Positions 44,160 to 53,397 are shown, counted from the stretch's first letter. The stretch is DNA of 64,000 nt from CALOAD01 sp942491415 (GCA_942491415.1 CALOAD010000020.1:62001-126000), one strand, 5' to 3'. Notes: generated by a model from the letters alone, not told the origin. A program made the numbers and translations.

Positions 44160-44447
44160 TTAATCTTTTAATGAATCTTTTTTCATTTTATGAGCTACAG
44201 CGTCTACTAATAACTCAAAAGAATCTGAATTAACGATTTCAGGAGAAAATTCTTTTATCAAGGTTTCTCTTATCATTTTATCTAACATTTTAGTTTGATT
44301 TGCTTCTTTTTTAGGATCCGGACAAATAAAATCGATATAGTCAGAAGTTAATTTAAAATCCTGCATTTCAGTGAAAAATACCCACTTAAACTTAGGAGCT
44401 AAAGATTTAATTTTATTCGTTAATTTTACTTTTTTTAAATTTGTCAT
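44160..44447 (-). CDS. Unknown 95-aa protein
   Basis: Lysine-rich protein without signal peptide or recognised domain. MTNLKKVKLTNKIKSLAPKFKWVFFTEMQDF begins it; DYIDFICPDPKKE and the helical FELLVDAVAHKMKKD follow. It has its own terminator and is not tightly linked to either neighbour. Confidence 0.5.
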   Translation of the reverse strand: MTNLKKVKLTNKIKSLAPKFKWVFFTEMQDFKLTSDYIDFICPDPKKEANQTKMLDKMIRETLIKEFSPEIVNSDSFELLVDAVAHKMKKDSLKD

Positions 44448-44556
44448 TATTTTTTCCTGTATTTGTAATTTGCCTAATTTTCTATGTTTGTTTTAAAACT
44501 CATCAATAAATAAATTGAATATTTATTTAAAGACTTATTTACAAAAATTAATAAAT

Positions 44557-44943
44557 TTACATGTGAGGGTCATCGGATAAAGGTGTTTTTTCTAATTTTA
44601 GGTTTTGGTAAAACACAATAGTAACAGGTGTGTTCAGCGTGACTTCTTGATTGTAGTTTTCAGATAAAAATTCTGTTATTATTTTTTTATCTCTCAATTT
44701 CGTTTTTAATTTATTTAAGGTTTCATCAGGAATTTCAGAAATAGAACAAAGTTGCATAGGTTTTGTTATAACAGCTTTTCTAACTATTTTTTGATCCACT
44801 CTAATATATACAATATCATTTTTTAAAAAATAATTATTATCATAATATAAGTTGCCGATCCTTAATGCTATACGTTCATTTTGACTATCTTCTGTTGAAA
44901 TTTCTTCCAAAAATTCTTTTGACCAGTTAATCGATTTTGCCAC
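44557..44943 (-). CDS. Unknown 128-aa protein
   Basis: Starts ATG with GGAGG upstream. The N-terminus MAKSINWSKEFLEEIS is followed by a beta-rich segment (ALRIGNLYYDNNYFLKNDIVYIRVDQKIVRKAVIT) and LCSISEIPDETLNKLKTKLRDK. It resembles a small alpha/beta domain, but I do not recognise the family. Single gene. Confidence 0.55.
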   Translation of the reverse strand: MAKSINWSKEFLEEISTEDSQNERIALRIGNLYYDNNYFLKNDIVYIRVDQKIVRKAVITKPMQLCSISEIPDETLNKLKTKLRDKKIITEFLSENYNQEVTLNTPVTIVFYQNLKLEKTPLSDDPHM

Positions 44944-45052
44944 TCCACACCTCCATAAATTAATATATTTTTTAATTTATCATATTAAAAAATAAGAGGC
45001 ATCAGCTTTTTCCATTAATTTTAGAAATTGTCTCAAAATATTTTTTAGAAAT

Positions 45053-45103
45053 AAAAAAGGCCGAGGGCTCTTGATTTGACTCCTGAGAACTTCTCGGCAT
45101 TTT
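45053..45103. terminator. Hairpin between the 128-aa and secreted-protease genes
   Basis: GCCGAG (45060-45065) and CTCGGC (45093-45098) with a GAG/CTC inner pair; A- and T-runs on both sides. It probably ends the minus-strand gene at 45185. Confidence 0.6.
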
Positions 45104-45184
45104 TATTATAAGTTTTTTGCTGTTATTTTAAATTGGATAAAATCGTTATTTTTAAATTTTTAAACTTATCTATTTTGGTTAGTA

Positions 45185-45844
45185 TTAAAGTTTAACGCTT
45201 TCAAATCCCGGTGATATTTGAGGCAATCCACGGTAGCCGGGATTATTTATAACCGTTCTTCTTATATATTTACTTGTGTAATTAGCTTTTTTGAACATTT
45301 TGCTTATTGTATTTTCTCTTTTTACAAGAGGATGATAATTATTTTGCAATGAGGGATTTATTTTTGTAAGCTCAGTCCATACTGCAGCTTCAAGCGTCCA
45401 AGCGTAAGTTTCTTCATTTATAGAATTTTTACCGTCTTGATGCAATGCCTCATGGCTCAATAAGCTGGCTAAGGCTTCAGGGGGTGCGCTTCTATGTTTC
45501 TGATTTATATAAATATAAAGTTGTGAACCTTTTTTCCAACCAAGAGCATCATAAGAAGAATAAGCACGTCTTATTGTGCCGAGGTTTTTAAACTCAATTT
45601 TCATTGGTCTGTTAGATAAATTCTTACCCAAAATGGCTTCTCTGGAATATTCTCCAGAAGTACCTATCATTATATCTAAAGCTTTCATTACTTGAGGATC
45701 TTTTGTTACTTTAGAATATAATTTTTGGAAGTTTTTTTTGTAAACGGCATCTTTTACATGACCTTCTTGAAAGCCCCATGCCGGAGTTAAGCTAAAACTT
45801 GCTAAAATGCAAAAAGACATTAAATGTTTAATTGGAATACGCAT
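45185..45844 (-). CDS. Secreted putative zinc metalloprotease (HEXXH)
   Basis: 219 residues with a signal peptide (1-24, cleavage near AWG-F). The motif HEALH (H131, E132, H135) in LLSHEALHQDGKNSINEETYAW is followed by E144/E145, only 8-9 residues later, an unusual distance for a gluzincin third ligand. The rest is not similar to any family I recall. The protein is likely periplasmic or secreted. It could be a cell-surface protease; activity is inference from the motif. The gene stands alone. Confidence 0.55.
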   Translation of the reverse strand: MRIPIKHLMSFCILASFSLTPAWGFQEGHVKDAVYKKNFQKLYSKVTKDPQVMKALDIMIGTSGEYSREAILGKNLSNRPMKIEFKNLGTIRRAYSSYDALGWKKGSQLYIYINQKHRSAPPEALASLLSHEALHQDGKNSINEETYAWTLEAAVWTELTKINPSLQNNYHPLVKRENTISKMFKKANYTSKYIRRTVINNPGYRGLPQISPGFESVKL

Positions 45845-46166
45845 AATTCTTACCCGCTAAATTTGTACATAATAAAATTATGGCACATGTTTTATATTAA
45901 TTATTTTCTTTATATAGTCCATGCGAAAAGATTCATTTAATGTATTTTTATGATTAAATTTAAAATACGGGTTATGAAAAATCTTATTTTGCTTTGTCTA
46001 ACAAGGACTTAACCTTTAATGAGTTCAAAGTTTAAAATTTAAAAATTTACAGCTTAACAATTTATTACATTTCTGTAATCAATGGAAAGTCTTTCATAGC
46101 TTTATTAATGCTAATAAATAATTATTTTCGATAAAAATTTTTTTTAAAAGATAACAGAGGTATTTC
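45845..46166. other. Intergenic stretch, no gene recognised
   Basis: 322 bases, very AT-rich, between a minus-strand secreted protease gene and a plus-strand small gene. It should hold two divergent promoters. No RNA structure or frame stood out. Confidence 0.5.
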
Positions 46167-46394
46167 GTGGGAAAATCCAAACGTAGAATATTGTCCAGGG
46201 CTAAAAATGATAAAAATCTCTTCAAATTAACTAGAGAAGAGGCGATAAAAATTGTTTTTGGAGAAATAACAAAAAACACAGCCAGCATAGAAGCTAAAAA
46301 TATAATATCATTGTTTGGTTTAACTGCCGAGGAATTAGCCGAGGCAGGTATTAGCTATGAAGTGCTGAGATCATTAGACGGATTGATCTCATAG
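46167..46394 (+). CDS. Unknown 75-aa protein
   Basis: GTG start with AGAGG upstream. A basic N-terminus (MGKSKRRILSRAKNDKNLFK) is followed by an alpha-helical region: TREEAIKIVFGEITKNT and ISLFGLTAEELAEAGISYEVLRSLDGL. It may be a small nucleic-acid or ribosome-binding protein from its charge, but no family is recognised. A 12-bp terminator follows. Confidence 0.5.
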   Translation: MGKSKRRILSRAKNDKNLFKLTREEAIKIVFGEITKNTASIEAKNIISLFGLTAEELAEAGISYEVLRSLDGLIS

Positions 46395-46483
46395 TCTTAA
46401 ATACACAACAAATACTTGAGTTTGAAACAAAAAAACAAATGTGGAATAATAAAAATTGATGTCTCTTTTACTAATTTTTCTTT

Positions 46484-46520
46484 AAATCTCTTAAACATCG
46501 TTTTAAGAGATTTCTTTTTT
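46484..46520 (+). terminator. Terminator after the 75-aa gene
   Basis: AAATCTCTTAAA, 6-base loop, TTTAAGAGATTT, C, TTTTTT: a 12-bp perfect stem with a strong T-run. Confidence 0.9.
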
Positions 46521-46566
46521 GTGTATATAATTGAAAGGTTGCTAAAAATGGATCGAGGAAATTTTA

Positions 46567-47502
46567 ATGAATAATGTTCTTATCGTAGGTTCCATTGTAT
46601 TGGATTCCCTAAAAACCCCTTATGGAAAAATAAAAGATGGTTTAGGCGGTTCAGTTGTATATGGTTCGGTTGCTTCATGTCTTTTAAGCCCTGTAAATAT
46701 GGTGGGTGTTGTAGGACAGGATTTTCCACAAGAGCACATTGAACTTTTTAAACAAAAAGGTATCAATACTGAAGGGCTAGAGGTTAGTCAGGGAAAAACT
46801 TTTAGGTGGAAAGCATATTACGAAGGTGATATGAATCAGGCTCATACTGTTGAAACTCAATTAAATGCTTTTGCTGATTTTAATCCTGTAATACCTGAAA
46901 GTTATAATAACAGTGAATTTGTATTCTTAGGAAATATTCATCCTGAGTTGCAGCTTAATGTACTAAATCAAGTTAAAAATCCTAAGTTCACTATGTGTGA
47001 CACGATGAACTTATGGATTTCAACTACAAAAGAGCAACTTACAGAGGTTATGAAAAGAGTAAATCTTGTATTGGTAAACGAATGCGAGGCTAGACAATTC
47101 TGCGAAACTCCAAACCTTGTTAAGGCTGCTAAAAAGATTCTTGATTTAGGACCTCAATATGTAATCATCAAAAAAGGTGAGCATGGAGCTTTATTATTTG
47201 ATAAAGAAGATAATATATTTTGCGCACCTGCTTATCCTTTGTCAAAACTTAAAGATCCGACAGGAGCAGGAGACACTTTTGCAGGCGGTTTAATAGGTTA
47301 TTTGGCTAGATGTAGTGAAGTTAATTCAGAGAACCTCAGAAAAGCAATTATAGTAGGTTCTACCTTAGCTTCTTATACTGCAGAAGAGTTTAGTTTAAAT
47401 AAACTTAAAGAAATAACTATGGATGACTTGTATGAAAGATACAATAAATTTTCTCAATTAACACAATTTGATTCTATAGTGCCGGCATCACACAGTTTAT
47501 AA
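46567..47502 (+). CDS. PfkB-family carbohydrate kinase
   Basis: 311 residues of the ribokinase/PfkB fold. GGSVVYGSVASCLL near 29 is the substrate-binding diglycine region, and DPTGAGDTFAGG near 234 holds the catalytic aspartate and anion hole. It phosphorylates a sugar or nucleoside with ATP in the cytosol; the substrate is not clear from sequence. GAGGAA precedes the ATG. A terminator follows at 47522. Confidence 0.88.
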   Translation: MNNVLIVGSIVLDSLKTPYGKIKDGLGGSVVYGSVASCLLSPVNMVGVVGQDFPQEHIELFKQKGINTEGLEVSQGKTFRWKAYYEGDMNQAHTVETQLNAFADFNPVIPESYNNSEFVFLGNIHPELQLNVLNQVKNPKFTMCDTMNLWISTTKEQLTEVMKRVNLVLVNECEARQFCETPNLVKAAKKILDLGPQYVIIKKGEHGALLFDKEDNIFCAPAYPLSKLKDPTGAGDTFAGGLIGYLARCSEVNSENLRKAIIVGSTLASYTAEEFSLNKLKEITMDDLYERYNKFSQLTQFDSIVPASHSL

Positions 47503-47521
47503 AACTGTAAAATATTAAATT

Positions 47522-47557
47522 AAAAAAGTAGCTTTTTTCACATGGGCTACTTTTTTT
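47522..47557 (+). terminator. Terminator after the PfkB-family gene
   Basis: AAAAAAGTAGC and GCTACTTTTTTT form an 11-bp stem with a 13-base loop, followed by T residues. Confidence 0.85.
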
Positions 47558-47663
47558 ATATCTAAAATTAGCTAAAAAAATATCAGGTTTTCTACTTTCT
47601 TTTAGTTGTCTTTCTCAATAATATTTAAAAGTCTAAAAAAAATAAAATGAAAAGGAGTTAATA

Positions 47664-48335
47664 ATGGAAAACCAAGAATTTGTAGAAGAATATGAAATTT
47701 GTACTTGTCCGCCTAAATTGGGAGAAAAAGCTCCTGATTTTGAAGTTGTAACAACGCAAGGGAAAATAAAACTTTCTGATTACAATAAAGGTAGTTGGGT
47801 ATTGCTATTCTCTCATCCTGCCGATTTTACCCCTGTTTGTACAACAGAATTTTCAGGCTTTGCTCAAAGACAAGAAGACTTTGATAAAAGAAATGTTAAA
47901 TTGATTGGGCTTAGTGTAGACAGTGTTTATTCACATCTGGCATGGATTCAGGAGATAGAAAAAATATATGATGTAAAAGTGAAATTTCCTATAATTGCCG
48001 ATCTTGGTCAAGAAGTTTCATTGCCTTATGGAATGATTTGTCCTGAAGTGAGTGATGTACACGCTGTTAGAACTCTTTTTATAATTGATCCTAATGGTAT
48101 AGTGAAATTCCACGTTACGTATCCAATGAGTGTTGGAAGAAACATGGATGAAATTATAAGAATTGTAGACGCACTTCAAGTTGTAGAAAAAGAAAAGGTT
48201 TCAACACCATTAAACTGGCAGCCTGGAGATAGCGTAATCGTGGCACCGCCAAAAACAATGGATGAACTTGAAAAAAGAAAGCATAATGACCACGATGAAT
48301 GCCAGGGTTGGTTTTTGTGTAAAAAGAAACTATAG
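47664..48335 (+). CDS. Peroxiredoxin of the Prx6/1-Cys type
   Basis: 223 residues. The peroxidatic cysteine is C59 in HPADFTPVCTTEF. The length and extended C-terminus (WQPGDSVIVAPPKTMDEL) match the Prx6 group, which includes thermophile and archaeal peroxiredoxins that also carry C-terminal cysteines like those here (CQGWFLC). It reduces hydrogen peroxide and organic peroxides, useful to an anaerobe exposed to oxygen. AAAGGAG precedes the ATG. Confidence 0.92.
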   Translation: MENQEFVEEYEICTCPPKLGEKAPDFEVVTTQGKIKLSDYNKGSWVLLFSHPADFTPVCTTEFSGFAQRQEDFDKRNVKLIGLSVDSVYSHLAWIQEIEKIYDVKVKFPIIADLGQEVSLPYGMICPEVSDVHAVRTLFIIDPNGIVKFHVTYPMSVGRNMDEIIRIVDALQVVEKEKVSTPLNWQPGDSVIVAPPKTMDELEKRKHNDHDECQGWFLCKKKL

Positions 48336-48454
48336 ATATTAATCTCCTCTTTAAAAAGCTCTTAAAAGGGTTTATCTTGTAATGCTGTAATAAATTTGAA
48401 CCAAAAAATAATTAATGTTTTAATGAATATGAAAAAGATTTATAAGGAATAAAT

Positions 48455-49426
48455 ATGATTTTAATAGTAGGAGGTGCAGGATATATAGGTTCTCATTGTA
48501 CTTTGGATTTTTTAAGGTCAAAGTATGATTGTGTTGTTTTGGATAACCTTTCAGAAGGACACAAAGAAGCTATACTAACCGATAAATTCCATAATGCAGA
48601 TTTGGCAAATCTTGATGAAATAAGAGCTGTATTTGATAGATACTCGATAAAGGCAGTTGTTCATTTTGCCGCAAATGCTTATGTAGGCGAATCTGTTGAA
48701 AACCCTCAAAAATATTATTACAACAATGTTGTGAATACTTTAAATCTTTTGAAGGTGATGTTAGAAAAAAATGTTAAAAATATCGTTTTTTCTTCTACCT
48801 GTGCAACTTATGGCAACCCTCAATATATGCCGCTTGATGAAAAACATCCTCAAAATCCAATAAATCCTTATGGGCGAACAAAATTAATGATAGAGCAGAT
48901 ATTAAAAGATTATAGCCACGCTTACGGGTTAAATTATTTTGCTTTAAGGTATTTCAATGCCGCAGGTGCAAATAATGAAGCAAATATAGGAGAGAGCCAT
49001 TCTCCCGAAACTCATTTAATACCTCTTGTTTTGCAAGTGGCAAAAGGTGAAAGAGATTTGATTAAAATCTTTGGAGATGACTACGATACACCTGATGGCA
49101 CCTGCTTGAGAGATTATATACATGTCGATGACCTTGCTAAAGCGCATAGGTTGGCTGTTGAAAAGTTATTAAAAGAAGGCGGAAGTGGTTTTTGCAATCT
49201 GGGGGTAGGTAAAGGTTATTCTGTTAAAGAAATAATTGATATAAGTGAAAAAGTAACAGGCAAGACCATAAAAAAAGAAATAACAACAAGAAGACCCGGA
49301 GATCCACCTGTATTGATAGCAAGCAACGATAAGGCAAAAAAGCTTCTTGGTTGGACTCCTGATTATACTGATATTGAATCTATAATAAAAACAGCTTGGA
49401 AATGGGAAGAAAATAGAAAATATTAA
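48455..49426 (+). CDS. galE: UDP-glucose 4-epimerase
   Basis: 323 residues of the extended SDR family. NAD loop GGAGYIGSH at the N-terminus, substrate-binding SSTCATYG, catalytic Y-x-x-x-K in NPYGRTKLM, and ALRYFNAAGAN with ETHLIPLVLQVA are the GalE signature. It interconverts UDP-glucose and UDP-galactose. It heads the operon galE-uxs-ugd. Confidence 0.92.
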   Translation: MILIVGGAGYIGSHCTLDFLRSKYDCVVLDNLSEGHKEAILTDKFHNADLANLDEIRAVFDRYSIKAVVHFAANAYVGESVENPQKYYYNNVVNTLNLLKVMLEKNVKNIVFSSTCATYGNPQYMPLDEKHPQNPINPYGRTKLMIEQILKDYSHAYGLNYFALRYFNAAGANNEANIGESHSPETHLIPLVLQVAKGERDLIKIFGDDYDTPDGTCLRDYIHVDDLAKAHRLAVEKLLKEGGSGFCNLGVGKGYSVKEIIDISEKVTGKTIKKEITTRRPGDPPVLIASNDKAKKLLGWTPDYTDIESIIKTAWKWEENRKY

Positions 49427-49470
49427 ATCTTTGTTTTATAATTTTTAAAAATATGAAAAGGAAAAAGTAA

Positions 49471-50421
49471 ATGAAAAAAATTCTTGTTACCGGTGGAGCT
49501 GGTTTTATAGGTTCTCATCTTTGTGAAAAGCTTCTTGATATGGGAAATGATGTAATTTGTCTTGATAATTTTTTTACGGGATCAAAAGAAAATGTTTATC
49601 ACTTAATGGATAACCCTCATTTTGAGCTTGTAAGACATGATATAACAAAACCTGTGTTGCTTGAAGTGGACAGAATTTATAATTTTGCTTGTCCTGCTTC
49701 TCCTGTGCATTATCAATATAACGCTATAAAAACAGTGAAAACCAGTGTGCTTGGAGCAACAAATATGTTGGGGCTTGCGAAAAGAGTTAAGGCAAGAATA
49801 ATGCAAGCTTCAACATCAGAAGTTTATGGTGATCCGATCGAGCATCCTCAAAAAGAAACTTACTGGGGAAATGTGAATCCAATAGGAATAAGATCCTGTT
49901 ATGACGAAGGAAAAAGAGTTGCTGAAACTCTTATGATGGATTACCACAGACAACACAATGTTGATATAAAAATAATAAGAATTTTTAATACCTATGGACC
50001 AAGAATGGCTGAAAATGATGGTCGTGTAGTGAGTAATTTTATAGTGCAGGCTCTTAAAGGTGAAGATATAACGGTTTATGGTGATGGTTCTCAAACAAGG
50101 TCTTTTTGCTATGTAGATGATCTTGTAAGAGGTATTTTAACAATGATGGAAACGCCTGATTTCATTGGACCGGTGAATCTTGGAAATAATGTTGAAACAC
50201 CTATTATTGATTTTGCTAAATTTATAATTGAGTTGACGGGCAGTAAGTCAAAAATTATTCATAAGCCGCTACCAGAAAATGATCCTGTAAAAAGAAGACC
50301 TGACCTGACTTTGGCAAATGAAAAGCTTGGTTGGCAGCCTTCAATAGAGCTAAGAGAAGGTTTGAATAAGACAATACAGTATTTTGATAAAAAATTATTA
50401 AAAACGGGAGTAATCAGATGA
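49471..50421 (+). CDS. uxs: UDP-glucuronate decarboxylase (UDP-xylose synthase)
   Basis: 316 residues of the SDR family. GGAGFIGSHLCEKLL at the NAD site, ASTSEVYGDP, and the catalytic Y-x-x-x-K in RSCYDEGKRVAE. NPIGIRSCYDEGKR, NTYGPRMAENDGRVVSNF and DGSQTRSFCYVDDL are characteristic of UXS. It decarboxylates UDP-glucuronate to UDP-xylose, using the product of the downstream ugd. It overlaps ugd by 4 bases (ATGA). Confidence 0.9.
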   Translation: MKKILVTGGAGFIGSHLCEKLLDMGNDVICLDNFFTGSKENVYHLMDNPHFELVRHDITKPVLLEVDRIYNFACPASPVHYQYNAIKTVKTSVLGATNMLGLAKRVKARIMQASTSEVYGDPIEHPQKETYWGNVNPIGIRSCYDEGKRVAETLMMDYHRQHNVDIKIIRIFNTYGPRMAENDGRVVSNFIVQALKGEDITVYGDGSQTRSFCYVDDLVRGILTMMETPDFIGPVNLGNNVETPIIDFAKFIIELTGSKSKIIHKPLPENDPVKRRPDLTLANEKLGWQPSIELREGLNKTIQYFDKKLLKTGVIR

Positions 50422-51716
50422 ATATATGTGTAATAGGCACAGGGTACGTCGGACTAGTTGCAGGATCTTGTCTTGCAGAAATGGGAAATGATGTAATTTG
50501 TGTTGATAATAATATAGAAAAATTAGAAAAACTAAGAAACGGTGAAGTACCTATATATGAGCCGGGATTGGAAGAGCTTATAAAAGCAAATGTTTCTGAA
50601 GGTAGATTGGTTTTTAGTGATAATCTTGATGCAGCTGTTAAAAAATCACTCGTATGTTTTATTGCAGTAGGAACACCTCAGGGAGAGGACGGCTCTTGTG
50701 ATTTAAGTGCAGTTTTCGCAGTAGCTGAATCCATTGCAAAATCACTTGACGGTTATAAGGTTATTGTTGATAAAAGCACAGTGCCTGTTGGAACTGCACA
50801 AAAAGTACATGAAATCATAAAAGCAAATACTGATCACGATTTTGATGTTGTTTCGAATCCTGAATTTTTAAAACAGGGCGCGGCTGTAGACGACTTCTTA
50901 AAGCCGGATCGAGTTGTAATAGGTTCTGAGTCCTCAAAAGCTACAGAAATAATGCAGGAAATTTATAGTCCATTTTTAAGAACAGGAAATCCTGTAATAG
51001 TAATGGATGTAAAATCTGCTGAAATGTCAAAATACGCAGCTAACGCATTTTTAGCAACAAAAATTTCTTTTATAAATGAAATAGCTAATATTTGCGAAAG
51101 TGTAGGGGCTAACGTAGAACATGTAAGAGTCGGTATGAGTACTGATCAAAGAATAGGACCTCAATTCTTGTTTCCGGGGTTGGGCTATGGTGGATCTTGT
51201 TTCCCTAAAGATGTTAAAGCTTTAATAAAAATAGCTCAAGAAAATGATTGTGCATCGCAAATTCTTGAATCGGCAGATCAGGTAAATAAAAAACAAAGAG
51301 TTATTTTTGCAGATAAAATTATTAGCTACTTCAAAGGTGATTTAAAAGGTCGTAAATTTGCAATTTGGGGATTGGCTTTTAAACCCAGGACTAATGATAT
51401 GCGCGAAGCTCCTGCGATAACTATTATTAATAAACTTTTGGAAAAAGGTGCCGAAGTTGTAGCGTATGATCCTAAGGCAATAGATTCTGCAAAAGAAATT
51501 TTTGCAGATCGAATTAAATATACTGAAAGTAATTACGATGCAACAGTAGACGCTGATGCTCTTGTGGTTCTTACTGAATGGAACGAGTTTAGAAGACCTG
51601 ATTTTGATAAAATTAAAACTAATTTGAAAAATCCTGTTGTTTTTGATGGTCGCAACCAATATGATTCTGAAAGAATGCAAAAACGAGGAATAGACTATAT
51701 CTGTATCGGTAAATAG
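50418..51716 (+). CDS. ugd: UDP-glucose 6-dehydrogenase
   Basis: 432 residues. N-terminal NAD-binding fold (GTGYVGLVAGSCLAEMG), the catalytic cysteine in GLGYGGSCFPKDVKAL near residue 260, and the C-terminal UDP-binding fold (WGLAFKPRTNDMREAPA). It oxidises UDP-glucose to UDP-glucuronate, the substrate of Uxs. Its start overlaps the end of uxs by 4 bases (ATGA coupling). Confidence 0.95.
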   Translation: MNICVIGTGYVGLVAGSCLAEMGNDVICVDNNIEKLEKLRNGEVPIYEPGLEELIKANVSEGRLVFSDNLDAAVKKSLVCFIAVGTPQGEDGSCDLSAVFAVAESIAKSLDGYKVIVDKSTVPVGTAQKVHEIIKANTDHDFDVVSNPEFLKQGAAVDDFLKPDRVVIGSESSKATEIMQEIYSPFLRTGNPVIVMDVKSAEMSKYAANAFLATKISFINEIANICESVGANVEHVRVGMSTDQRIGPQFLFPGLGYGGSCFPKDVKALIKIAQENDCASQILESADQVNKKQRVIFADKIISYFKGDLKGRKFAIWGLAFKPRTNDMREAPAITIINKLLEKGAEVVAYDPKAIDSAKEIFADRIKYTESNYDATVDADALVVLTEWNEFRRPDFDKIKTNLKNPVVFDGRNQYDSERMQKRGIDYICIGK

Positions 51717-51736
51717 TCTAAAAGCTTTTCTATTGT

Positions 51737-51770
51737 AAGACCTGAGGTTATTAAATCTCGGGTCTTATTC
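51737..51770 (+). terminator. Terminator between the UDP-sugar operon and folE2
   Basis: AAGACCTGAG, 10-base loop, CTCGGGTCTT (one G-T pair), followed by ATTCTATTTTT. It overlaps the folE2 stop codon. Confidence 0.75.
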
Positions 51771-52568
51771 TATTTTTAAAAATTCTTCTTGATGAGCCCA
51801 AGCACTATGGTTATGAATACTTTCAAATGCTTCACAGTCAACTTTAAACCAGTGAACATCATTGCTGTTTCTTAACTCTGAAATGACATCACGCAAAACA
51901 TCTTCAACAAATTTAGGGTTCTCATAAGCACGTTCCGTAACGTATTTTTCGTCTTCTCTTTTCAAAAGAGGGTATACTGGACTACTTCCGCAACTTTCTA
52001 TGAGTTCAATTAAGTCTTCAATCCAAATTATTGAATCGGGATCATAACTAATTCGCACTTTTACTAACGTACGTTGGTTGTGTGCTCCGTATTCTGAAAT
52101 TTCTTTACTGCAGGGACATAATGTAGTTAATGGAACTTGAACTCCTAAGATAAATCTATAGTCATCTTCTTCCATTATTCCTTCAAATGAACATTCGTAG
52201 CCCATTGGTGATGTCAGTTTACTTACAGGAGCTTTTTTATCGATAAAATATTTGAATTCAAATTTTAAATAAGCACTGCTTGCGTTTAAACGTTCCATTA
52301 CATCAATAAGGCAACCTTTAATATCGACACCTAAAAGATTTCTTTGTCCCCACTCGGTTAAAACCTCAATGAAACGAGACATATGTGTCCCTTTATAGTC
52401 TTGAGGGAGTGAAACGCTTATTTGAGCTTGTGCACTGACAACTTGCTCTGATTTATTTTTTCTTTGAATATTCAAAGGTACTTCGACGTTTTTAACGCCT
52501 ACTTTTTGAATATCAATACCTCGTTCATCAGCTAAATTTTGTATATCTTTAAGTTGTGTATTTGACAT
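51765..52568 (-). CDS. folE2: GTP cyclohydrolase I, FolE2 type
   Basis: 267 residues. TLCPCSKEISEYGAHNQR contains the metal-binding cysteine and neighbouring acidic residues of FolE2 (GCYH-IB), which needs a different metal from FolE and is typical of zinc-poor lifestyles. NSSAVEM-like elements are replaced by SSAYLKFEF; HNHSAWA ends the protein. It makes dihydroneopterin triphosphate for folate or queuosine, which fits QueA in the same window. It overlaps the upstream gene by one base. Confidence 0.92.
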   Translation of the reverse strand: MSNTQLKDIQNLADERGIDIQKVGVKNVEVPLNIQRKNKSEQVVSAQAQISVSLPQDYKGTHMSRFIEVLTEWGQRNLLGVDIKGCLIDVMERLNASSAYLKFEFKYFIDKKAPVSKLTSPMGYECSFEGIMEEDDYRFILGVQVPLTTLCPCSKEISEYGAHNQRTLVKVRISYDPDSIIWIEDLIELIESCGSSPVYPLLKREDEKYVTERAYENPKFVEDVLRDVISELRNSNDVHWFKVDCEAFESIHNHSAWAHQEEFLKIE

Positions 52569-52912
52569 TATTCAGATTTTTCAACATCGTTAAACTCTTC
52601 AAACGAACCTTCTGATAAGGCTTTTAATAATTTTTTAGCCGCAACTCTTTGCACATCAGGCTTAGCAGTTCTTAGCATTTCCATAGCTTTCATCATAATA
52701 GGATCGTTATCATACCAACGATTTCCTGTTCCATGATATTGGCTTATTGTTTCATAAATTCTTTCAATAACATCTGCGGCTACCTGTTTTTGCAAGCTTA
52801 AAATAAATTGCGCAGCTTGATCTTTTTTATCTTCTGTTGATAAGCACAAAAGCTCCATAGCTTCTTTTAGCTCAGGATCTCTATCATACCAGCGACGTTT
52901 ACTTTCACTCAT
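52568..52912 (-). CDS. Small protein with two RWYDxDP repeats
   Basis: 114 residues from the ATG at 52912 (CGGAAAA upstream). The motif RWYDRDPELKEAMELL at the start is repeated later as RWYDNDPIMMKAMEML, each followed by a helix. The protein is a duplicated helical module. It is upstream of folE2, with its stop sharing one base with the folE2 start, so the two are translated together. The function is unknown. Confidence 0.6.
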   Translation of the reverse strand: MSESKRRWYDRDPELKEAMELLCLSTEDKKDQAAQFILSLQKQVAADVIERIYETISQYHGTGNRWYDNDPIMMKAMEMLRTAKPDVQRVAAKKLLKALSEGSFEEFNDVEKSE

Positions 52913-53061
52913 TATATTTTTCCGATCGTTTCGTAAAATTAAAATATTCAAATGAATTATAGCAAATTTATACATTTAAAGCTAGAAGTCATCTTAAAAA
53001 TCCCCGAGATATTAATTTTGAGGTTTTTAATCTTTTTTTATCGTATTTATTAAAATACAAT

Positions 53062-53093
53062 AAACCCTTTAGAATTAAAGTTCTAAAGGGTTT
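53062..53093 (-). terminator. Terminator after the HU gene
   Basis: AAACCCTTTAGAA, 6-base loop, TTCTAAAGGGTTT: a 13-bp perfect stem. It lies 3' of the minus-strand HU gene, with a short T-rich flank. Confidence 0.85.
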
Positions 53094-53121
53094 ATTTGAA
53101 ATAGTATTGTTATTGTTAAAT

Positions 53122-53397
53122 TTACTTGTTAACCATTTCTTTGAATTTTTTACCGGCAGAAAAAGCAGGAACTGTTTTAGCAGGAATTTTGATTTCCTTA
53201 CCAGTTTGAGGGTTTCTACCAGTTCTAGCAGCTCTTTTGCGAGATTCAAAAGTACCAAAGCCAACAAGTGTAACTTTCTTTCCTTTAGATACAGTTTTTT
53301 CAATTGTTTCTAAAGTAAGGGTTAAAATTTCTGAAGCTTGTTTTTGTGAAACTTTTGCTTTTTTAGAAATTTCTTTTACTAATTCTTCTTTGTTCAT
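53122..53397 (-). CDS. hup: HU-family nucleoid protein
   Basis: 91 residues from the ATG at 53397 (GGGAGG upstream; an ATG at 53412 would add an odd leader). NKEELVKEISKKAKVSQKQASEIL, VTLVGFGTFESRKRAARTGRNPQTG, and KTVPAFSAGKKFKEMVN are the HU pattern, with the DNA-intercalating arm RNPQTG. It bends and compacts DNA. Confidence 0.95.
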   Translation of the reverse strand: MNKEELVKEISKKAKVSQKQASEILTLTLETIEKTVSKGKKVTLVGFGTFESRKRAARTGRNPQTGKEIKIPAKTVPAFSAGKKFKEMVNK

